A stretch of DNA of 64,000 bases from Paracoccus shandongensis (GTDB taxonomy: Bacteria; Pseudomonadota; Alphaproteobacteria; Rhodobacterales; Rhodobacteraceae). Every line of letters starts with the position of its first letter. Positions within the stretch are counted from its first letter, which is position 1. The stretch covers positions 1-64,000 of the forward strand of contig NZ_JAFLRK010000004.1 in the NCBI RefSeq assembly GCF_017315735.1, in the 5' to 3' direction. A model generated the notes under the pieces. That model was given only the letters and a program-made list of their open reading frames with translations. It had not been told where the DNA came from and ran no database searches. Of this stretch, positions 58,434 to 64,000 are shown in pieces. Position numbers and translations under genes: made by a program.

Positions 58434-61400
58434 TCAGCCCGCCAGCAACGCGGCGTTTCCGCCCGCTGCGGTGGTATCGACGCAAAGATGGCGTTCATGG
58501 GCCACATGGGCAAGGTCGGGCAGGCCGGTGACAAGCTGCACGATCTCGCCATCCCGCGCGGCAAGGGCATTGGCATAGGCGCGGCCCTGCGCCTCGTCCC
58601 CCCACCAGAGAACGGCGGCCATGGCGGGCAGGCGGGTCAGGGCATCAGGCGGCAGGATGCCGTCCACGCCCACGGCATCCCCGCCAAGCGCCGCGACGGC
58701 GGCGACCTGTGCCGCGACCGTTTCCGAACCGGGCCCAAGGCAGAGGACCGGCGGTCGGGTATGCGCGGTCAGGCGGTTCAATTCCCCCGTGGGGCCGGGC
58801 ATCAGCCGCTCATCGATCTTGCGCGACACATGGGCGGCCAATTGGGCGCGGATGCGGTCCTCGCTGGCCTGGCCTTGCCAGTTGCCGCCCCCTGCCGCAG
58901 GCGTTTGTGGCGCAAAAAACCGGGGGACATAGCGCGGCCCGCCCGCCTTGGGTCCGGTGCCCGACAGCCCCTCGCCGCCGAAGGGCTGGCTGCCCACCAC
59001 CGCGCCGATCTGGTTGCGGTTCACATAGATGTTGCCGACATGGATCGCGTCCGAAACCTCTTGCACGCGCGAGTCGATGCGGGTGTGCAGCCCGAAGGTC
59101 AGGCCGAAGCCACGCGCGTTGATCTCGGCCACGACCTGGTCCAGCTTGTCGCCCTTGAAGGTGGCGACATGCAGGACAGGCCCGAAGATCTCGCGTTCCA
59201 GATCACTGATGCCGCCCACCCGCAGCATGGTCGGCGGGATGAAGGTGCCCTGCGCGGGCACGTCCAGCTTGTGGATCACGCGGTTGCCATTGGCGGCGAC
59301 ATAGCCCGCGATGTCGCCCTGCGCCGTGCTGTCGATCACCGGGCCCAAGTCGGTCGCCAGATCCCACGGATCGCCCACCACCAGTTCGTCCATCGCGCCC
59401 CGGATCATCTCGATCACATGGGGGGCGATGTCCTCCTGCACGTAAAGGCAGCGCAGGGCGGAACAGCGCTGCCCGGCGGACCGGAAGGCGCCGTTCACGA
59501 TGTCGCGCACTGCCTGTTCGGGCAGGGCGGTCGAATCGACGATCATCGCGTTCAGCCCGCCGGTTTCCGCGATCAGCGGCGTGCCGGGCGTCAGGTTCGC
59601 GGCCATGGTGCGCGCGATGGTCTGGGCGGTCGCGGTCGAGCCGGTGAAGACCACGCCCTTCACGCGGCGGTCCCGGGACAGGGCCGTGCCCACCACGCTG
59701 CCGCGTCCCGGCAGCAGTTGCAGCGCAGGCAGCGGCACGCCCGCCTGGTGCAGCAGCTTGACGCCCAGGGCCGCGATGATCGGGGTGGCCTCGGCAGGCT
59801 TGGCGATCACCGCATTGCCCGCCATAAGCGCCGCCGCGATCTGGCCGGTGAAGATCGCGAGCGGGAAGTTCCACGGGCTGATCGCGCCGACGATGCCGCG
59901 CGCGTGGCCAGAGTTCGTCTCGCCCTCAGCCGCGTAGTAGCGCAGGAAATCCACCGCCTCGCGCAGTTCGGCCACGGCGTCGGCCAGGGTCTTGCCCGCT
60001 TCCTTCGCCAGGATGCCGAAGATCGGGCCGAAGTTTTCCTCGTAAAGGTCGGCCGCGCGGCGCAGGACGGCGGCGCGATCCGCGGCGGGGGCGTCCCAGG
60101 GGCGGGCATCGTCTATGGCGCGGGCGGCGGTCGCGGCATCGGCCATCATCACCGTGGCCAGCCTGTCGCCCGTGGCGGGGTTCACCACGTCCTGCACCTG
60201 ACCCGCAGGCGGGGACACCGTTAGCGGCACCACATCGGACGGGGCCACGTCGCGGGCCGCGTTGATCCGGGCCAACGTCTGTTCGTCCGACAGGTCGAAC
60301 CCTGCCGAATTGCGCCGCGAGGCCCCGAACAGATCGGCGGACGCCAGCAGCGAGGCCGGAGCCTTGGCCGTCGCCAGCGCGTCAAAGGGATCGCGCGCGA
60401 CCTCCTCGGGCGTCACGCTTTCATCGACGATCTGGTTCACGAAACTGCTGTTGGCGCCGTTTTCCAGCAGGCGGCGCACCAGATAGGCCAGCAGGTCGCG
60501 ATGCGCGCCCACCGGCGCATAGATGCGGCAGCGGCCGCCCGTTTCGCGCAGCACGATGTCGTGCAGGCGTTCGCCCATGCCGTGCAGGCGCTGGAATTCG
60601 AAGCGGATGTCGCCCGCCATTTCAAGGATCGCGGCGACGGTATGGGCGTTGTGGGTGGCGAATTGCGGATAGATGCGGTCGGCATGGTCGATCAGCTTGC
60701 GGGCATTGGCGATATAGCTGACATCGGTCGCGACCTTGCTGGTGAACAGGGGGAAACCCGGATGGCCGTCCACCTGGGCGCGCTTGACCTCGCTGTCCCA
60801 ATAGGCGCCCTTGACCAGCCGCACCATGATGCGGCGGTCAAGCCGCACCGCCAGGTCGTGCAGCCAGTCGATGGTCTGGCCCGCGCGCTTGCCATAGGCC
60901 TGCACCACGACGCCAAACCCGTTCCAGCCGGCCAGAGAGGGGTCCGACAGAACCGCCTCGATCACCTTCAGCGACAGGACCAGCCGGTCCTGTTCCTCGG
61001 CGTCGATGTTCATGCCCATGTTCGCGGCCTTGGCGGCCTGCGCCAGCCGCAGCACCACCGGCACCAGCTCGCGCATCACGCGGGCCTCTTGTGCAACCTC
61101 GTAACGCGGATGCAGCGCCGACAGCTTGATCGAGATGCCGGGGTTCTGTTCGACCGACCCCTTGTCGCAGGCCTTGGCGATCGCCGCTATGGCATCGGCA
61201 TAGGCGCGTGCGTAACGCGCGGCATCCGCCCCCGTCATCGCCGCCTCGCCCAGCATGTCATAGCTGTAGGTGAAGCCCTGTTTTTCGCGCGCCCTCGCGC
61301 GGTCCAAGGCGTCGGTGATGGTCTGGCCCAGCACGAACTGGCGGCCCATCTCCTTCATCGCCCGGCCCACGGCGGTGCGGATCACGGGTTCCCCGAGGCG

Positions 61401-61832
61401 GCGGACCATGCGGCGCAGCGTGCCCGCCTGGTCGTCGTCCAGCACCTTGCCGGTCAGCATCAAGGCCCAGGTCGAGGCGTTGACCAGCGACGAGGACGCC
61501 TCGCCCAGGTGCTTGCCCCAGTCGGAGGGGGCGATCTTGTCCTCGATCAGGGCGTCGATGGTGATCTTGTCGGGCACGCGCAGCATCGCCTCGGCCAGGC
61601 ACATCAGGGCCACGCCCTCGCGGGTGGACAACCCGTATTCGGCCAGGAAATGCTCCATCAGCGAGGGGCGCGCCTTTGCCCGGATCTGGCGGACCAGGTC
61701 GGCGGCGCGGGCGGTGATGGCGGCGCGTCGGTCGGGGGACAGGGCGGCCCCTGCCGTCAGGCGTTCCAGAAGCTGCCTTTCATCCGCGAACTTGGCTTCG
61801 GTGGAAAAGACGCTGGAAGCAACGGGGGCCAT
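58434..61832 (-). CDS. putA: Bifunctional proline dehydrogenase / P5C dehydrogenase PutA
   Basis: A 1132-residue flavoenzyme that oxidises proline to glutamate in two steps. The PRODH barrel covers about residues 70-460 (GINIDAEEQDRL-like region reads GMNIDAEEQDRL; VRLVKGAYWDSEVKRA). The aldehyde dehydrogenase covers about 520-1000, with the catalytic cysteine in SAGQRCSALRCLYV and SGTGPKAGGPRYVPRF near its end. A further C-terminal domain follows, as in longer PutA types. No N-terminal ribbon-helix-helix DNA-binding domain is present, so the protein is not its own repressor. The ATG at 61832 follows AAGGAGA. It diverges from an Lrp-type gene. Confidence 0.96.
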   Translation of the reverse strand: MAPVASSVFSTEAKFADERQLLERLTAGAALSPDRRAAITARAADLVRQIRAKARPSLMEHFLAEYGLSTREGVALMCLAEAMLRVPDKITIDALIEDKIAPSDWGKHLGEASSSLVNASTWALMLTGKVLDDDQAGTLRRMVRRLGEPVIRTAVGRAMKEMGRQFVLGQTITDALDRARAREKQGFTYSYDMLGEAAMTGADAARYARAYADAIAAIAKACDKGSVEQNPGISIKLSALHPRYEVAQEARVMRELVPVVLRLAQAAKAANMGMNIDAEEQDRLVLSLKVIEAVLSDPSLAGWNGFGVVVQAYGKRAGQTIDWLHDLAVRLDRRIMVRLVKGAYWDSEVKRAQVDGHPGFPLFTSKVATDVSYIANARKLIDHADRIYPQFATHNAHTVAAILEMAGDIRFEFQRLHGMGERLHDIVLRETGGRCRIYAPVGAHRDLLAYLVRRLLENGANSSFVNQIVDESVTPEEVARDPFDALATAKAPASLLASADLFGASRRNSAGFDLSDEQTLARINAARDVAPSDVVPLTVSPPAGQVQDVVNPATGDRLATVMMADAATAARAIDDARPWDAPAADRAAVLRRAADLYEENFGPIFGILAKEAGKTLADAVAELREAVDFLRYYAAEGETNSGHARGIVGAISPWNFPLAIFTGQIAAALMAGNAVIAKPAEATPIIAALGVKLLHQAGVPLPALQLLPGRGSVVGTALSRDRRVKGVVFTGSTATAQTIARTMAANLTPGTPLIAETGGLNAMIVDSTALPEQAVRDIVNGAFRSAGQRCSALRCLYVQEDIAPHVIEMIRGAMDELVVGDPWDLATDLGPVIDSTAQGDIAGYVAANGNRVIHKLDVPAQGTFIPPTMLRVGGISDLEREIFGPVLHVATFKGDKLDQVVAEINARGFGLTFGLHTRIDSRVQEVSDAIHVGNIYVNRNQIGAVVGSQPFGGEGLSGTGPKAGGPRYVPRFFAPQTPAAGGGNWQGQASEDRIRAQLAAHVSRKIDERLMPGPTGELNRLTAHTRPPVLCLGPGSETVAAQVAAVAALGGDAVGVDGILPPDALTRLPAMAAVLWWGDEAQGRAYANALAARDGEIVQLVTGLPDLAHVAHERHLCVDTTAAGGNAALLAG

Positions 61833-61942
61833 GGCCTGTCTCCTTGACTGATCGGGGCTTTATATCAAAGGTCTGCTAGGCCGTGCGGCTAAAGATCACG
61901 CCCACCATGGGCGGATGGGATATTCTGGAAGGGATTTGCAGG
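61833..61942. promoter_or_regulatory. Divergent putA / lrp-type control region
   Basis: A 110-bp gap between divergent genes, with an AT-rich patch TTTATATCAAAGG near 61859-61871. Lrp-type regulators next to putA commonly bind here to activate putA when proline is present. I could not define exact sites by eye. Confidence 0.45.
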
Positions 61943-62407
61943 ATGAACGTCAAGCTGGATGCCCTGGACCGCAAGATCCTGGCCGAACTGACCCGCAACG
62001 CCCGCATCCCGGTCGCGGAACTGGCCCGTACCGTGGGCCTGTCCAAGACCCCCGTCGCCCTGCGCATCAAGCATCTGGAGGAGATCGGCCTGATCACCGG
62101 ATACCGCGCGATCCTGTCGCCCGTCAGGCTGGGCCTGACCCATGTCACCTATGTCGAGGTCAGCATGAGCGACACGCGCGAGGCCGCCCTGCAACAGTTC
62201 AACGCCGCCGTCCGCGCCATCCCGGAAATCGAGGAATGCTACATGATCGCGGGGGGCTTCGATTACCTGATCAAGGTGCGGTCGCGCGACATGGCCGATT
62301 TCCGGCGCATCATGGCCGAACGCATCTCGGGCCTGCCGCACATCAGCAACACGTCGAGCTATGTGTCCATGGAGGCGGTGGTCGAGCAGACCTTCACCTT
62401 CAGCTGA
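61943..62407 (+). CDS. Lrp/AsnC-family regulator (PutR-like)
   Basis: A 154-residue regulator: an N-terminal helix-turn-helix (LDRKILAELTRNARIPVAELA; VGLSKTPVALRIKHLEE) and a C-terminal RAM effector domain (GFDYLIKVRSRDMADFRRIM). It is divergent from putA, which in Agrobacterium and Rhodobacter is activated by an Lrp-type PutR; the same role is inferred here. The ATG at 61943 is preceded by GCAGG and gives the normal N-terminus MNVKLDALDRK. The end overlaps the convergent cyclodeaminase gene by 8 bp. Confidence 0.9.
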   Translation: MNVKLDALDRKILAELTRNARIPVAELARTVGLSKTPVALRIKHLEEIGLITGYRAILSPVRLGLTHVTYVEVSMSDTREAALQQFNAAVRAIPEIEECYMIAGGFDYLIKVRSRDMADFRRIMAERISGLPHISNTSSYVSMEAVVEQTFTFS

Positions 62408-63332
62408 GGCTGTCGATGATCCAGGACGCGATCATCAGGTCCAGATGCGCGCCGCCGCCGTTCTTGAAGACGGTGATGTCCGCATCCGACTGCCGCCCCC
62501 GCGCGCCGGGGCGCAGCAGGTCGTAGAGATCGCCCCGGACGCTTGCGGGCGTGATCGCGCCGGACGCCAGGGGCATCAGCAACTCGCCGATATGCGCGGT
62601 GGTTTCGCGGCTGTCCACGAACAGGCGCGCGCGGGCCATCAGCGCGTCGTCAGCCTCGCGCATGTCGGCCTTGTAGGCGCCGATCAGGTCCAGATGGGTG
62701 CCGGGACGGACCCATTCGCCAAGGATCACCGGATCGCGGGCCATGGTCGTGGTGGCGACGATGTCGGCCCGGCCCACCGCGTCCTGCAGGTCGGTTGCGA
62801 CGGCCAGGCGGGCGGGGACTTCAAGGCGGTCCACCAGCGCCTGCGCCTGTTCCGGCCGCCGTGCCCAGACCGTCACATGATCAATGCCCGGCAGGACCGC
62901 CGGATAGGCCCCCACAAGACTGGCCGCGACCGTGCCCGCGCCGACGACCAGCAGGTGGCGGCTGTCGGGCCGGGCCAGCAGGCTGGCGCCCAGCACCGAA
63001 TCCGCCGCCGTCTTCCAGGCGGTCACAAGCCCGCTGTCCACGACCGCCCGCAGATGCCCGTCGTCCTTGTCGAAGACCAGCATCGCCCCCTGCACCGTGG
63101 GCAGGCCCTTCGCGGCATTCGCGTCAAAGACGGTAAAGGGCTTGGCGCCATAGCCAAGGCCAGGAATGAAGGCCGACCGCGTCATCATCGTGCCCGTGGC
63201 GGGGCCAAGGAAAGTGTCGGCGATCTCGGCGCGCGGCAGGGCATGACCCGCCTTCAGCGCGGCAACCGCGCCCGGCCAGTCCAGCCGCCCGGCGGCGTCG
63301 TCACGGGTGATGAAAGGGGGAATGTCCCGCAT
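62400..63332 (-). CDS. Ornithine cyclodeaminase / mu-crystallin family protein
   Basis: A 310-residue NAD(P)-binding protein of the OCD family. The Rossmann loop reads LLVVGAGTVAASLVGAY near residue 128, with TVQGAMLVFDKDDG and DLIGAYKADMREADDAL as family motifs. Members include ornithine cyclodeaminase (ornithine to proline) and various imine reductases and dehydrogenases. Placement beside putA favours a proline-linked step, but the substrate is not proven. The ATG at 63332 follows a GTGCG-rich region without a strong ribosome site; an upstream ATG at 63362 is possible. Confidence 0.84.
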   Translation of the reverse strand: MRDIPPFITRDDAAGRLDWPGAVAALKAGHALPRAEIADTFLGPATGTMMTRSAFIPGLGYGAKPFTVFDANAAKGLPTVQGAMLVFDKDDGHLRAVVDSGLVTAWKTAADSVLGASLLARPDSRHLLVVGAGTVAASLVGAYPAVLPGIDHVTVWARRPEQAQALVDRLEVPARLAVATDLQDAVGRADIVATTTMARDPVILGEWVRPGTHLDLIGAYKADMREADDALMARARLFVDSRETTAHIGELLMPLASGAITPASVRGDLYDLLRPGARGRQSDADITVFKNGGGAHLDLMIASWIIDSLS

Positions 63333-63374
63333 CGTGCAAACCACCGTTGGACGTTCGCGCAAGGGAATGGATCA

Positions 63375-63464
63375 TGGCGGAGAGGGTGGGATTCGAACCC
63401 ACGGAACCCGTGAAGGCTCAACGGTTTTCGAGACCGCCGCATTCGACCACTCTGCCACCTCTCC
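63375..63464 (-). tRNA. tRNA-Ser (anticodon CGA)
   Basis: A 90-nt tRNA with a class II long variable arm. The acceptor stem GGAGAGG (63464-63458) pairs with CCTCTCC at 63379-63385. The anticodon loop reads CTCGAAA, giving CGA for the UCG serine codon. The T-arm has GGTTCGAATCC, and the discriminator G is followed by an encoded CCA (63377-63375). It is single and unlinked to other RNA genes. Confidence 0.96.
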
Positions 63465-63555
63465 GCGTCGTGGTGAGGCGGGGATTTAGAGGGGTGGGGG
63501 TTGAAGCGCAAGAGGTTTTAGCGAAAAAAACGCCTATACGCGGAAAGGATGCCGG

Positions 63556-64000
63556 ATGCTGCGGTTTTTGTGTCTAAGCCTGCTGATCGCCCTGGCCGGG
63601 CCCGCCGCCGCGCAGCCGCAAACGCCGCTGCCGCAGCACCGGCAGGCCGCCGATGCGGTGTGGGACGTGATGGACCTGGACAGCCTTGCGCCCATCCTGC
63701 AAGCCGAGGCGGTGGCCGAGGGCGAGGAGATGGCCGCCACCCTGTTCCAGGGGCGCGGGACGGGCCGCTGGCTGGACCGGGTGGGCGCGATCCACCACCC
63801 CGCCCGTATCAAGGCCTTGTTCCTGGCCGGGATGGCCGCCGCTATGCCCGGGGCCGATCCCGCCCAGGTGAAGGCGGGTCTGGATTTCTATCGCACGGGC
63901 TTCGGGCAGCGGATGCTGGCGCTGGAAAGTTCGGCCCGGGTGGCGATGCTGGACGGGGATGTCGAGGACGCGGCCCGCGACGCCCTTGCGCAGGCCCGCA
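63556..64000 (+). CDS. Secreted DUF2059-like protein (partial, runs off window)
   Basis: The first 148 residues of a protein that continues past the edge. A signal peptide (FLCLSLLIALAGPAAAQ, cut near residue 19) is followed by an alpha-helical mature part with DVMDLDSLAPILQAE and FYRTGFGQRMLALESSARV, which resembles the DUF2059 pattern. The ATG at 63556 has GAAAGGATG just upstream; another ATG at 63549 is out of frame. The role is unknown, and the family call is from memory of the motif. Confidence 0.7.
   Translation, partial: MLRFLCLSLLIALAGPAAAQPQTPLPQHRQAADAVWDVMDLDSLAPILQAEAVAEGEEMAATLFQGRGTGRWLDRVGAIHHPARIKALFLAGMAAAMPGADPAQVKAGLDFYRTGFGQRMLALESSARVAMLDGDVEDAARDALAQAR

Overview
The window is a high-GC chromosomal segment from an alphaproteobacterium of the Rhodobacteraceae, most likely Paracoccus or a close relative. 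I base this on the gene order (rne end, ccdA; ftsW-murG-murC-DUF2484-murB-ddl-ftsQ-ftsA-ftsZ; lpxC-bamD-recN), a 528-residue FtsZ with a long C-terminal linker, a Pha/Mrp antiporter operon with fused AB subunits, an nnr/glnB-glnA pair, and strong G/C use at third codon positions. The genus is inferred from gene content only. I saw no insertion sequence, prophage, integrase, CRISPR array or rRNA operon.

Layout. 1-1356: the end of RNase E, a terminator, and ccdA. 1462-15749 (+): the division and cell-wall cluster, where most genes overlap or nearly abut, then lpxC, bamD and recN. 15753-19413 (-): a sulfate ABC transporter (cysA with a short C-terminus, cysW, cysT, a binding protein) with a small unknown leader gene. 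19584-21386 (-): a class V aminotransferase and a LysE-type exporter. 21556-24910 (+): a coupled operon for gamma-glutamylated polyamine catabolism (class I amidotransferase, PuuA, PuuB). 24907-32867 (-): a TerB-like protein, polyphosphate kinase 2, a secreted protein and the phaAB-C-D-E-F-G cation/proton antiporter. 33151-35482 (-): a glycine-betaine-type Rieske demethylase and its reductase.

35910-39713 (+): class Ib ribonucleotide reductase nrdHIEF. A consensus DnaA box lies upstream, and a paired palindromic repeat sits between nrdE and nrdF. 39710-43296: the NAD(P)HX repair enzyme, then PII (glnB) and glutamine synthetase (glnA). 43344-46558 (-): a LysR regulator, a small secreted protein, gluconate kinase and gluconate permease. 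46664-53261 (-): three overlapping genes encoding a transglutaminase, a circularly permuted ATP-grasp/alpha-E fusion, and a transglutaminase/DUF2126 amidoligase fusion. This set is widespread, but its product is unknown, and it is the best candidate here for an undescribed biochemical system.

53337-54257 (-): a CobC/CobD-like PLP-fold protein that has lost the expected catalytic lysine. 54460-58420 (+): ybjN, proC, csaA-like, a 2-hydroxyacid dehydrogenase, csbD and a CorA/ZntB-type transporter. 58434-63332: putA with a divergent Lrp-type regulator, followed by a convergent ornithine-cyclodeaminase homologue. The window ends with tRNA-Ser(CGA) and the start of a secreted DUF2059-like protein.

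How the genes fit together. The first 15 kb serves envelope growth and division. Several later blocks handle nitrogenous compounds: PII and glutamine synthetase, polyamine, proline and ornithine, and betaine catabolism. The Pha antiporter and the betaine and proline genes would also suit an organism facing changing salinity or pH.
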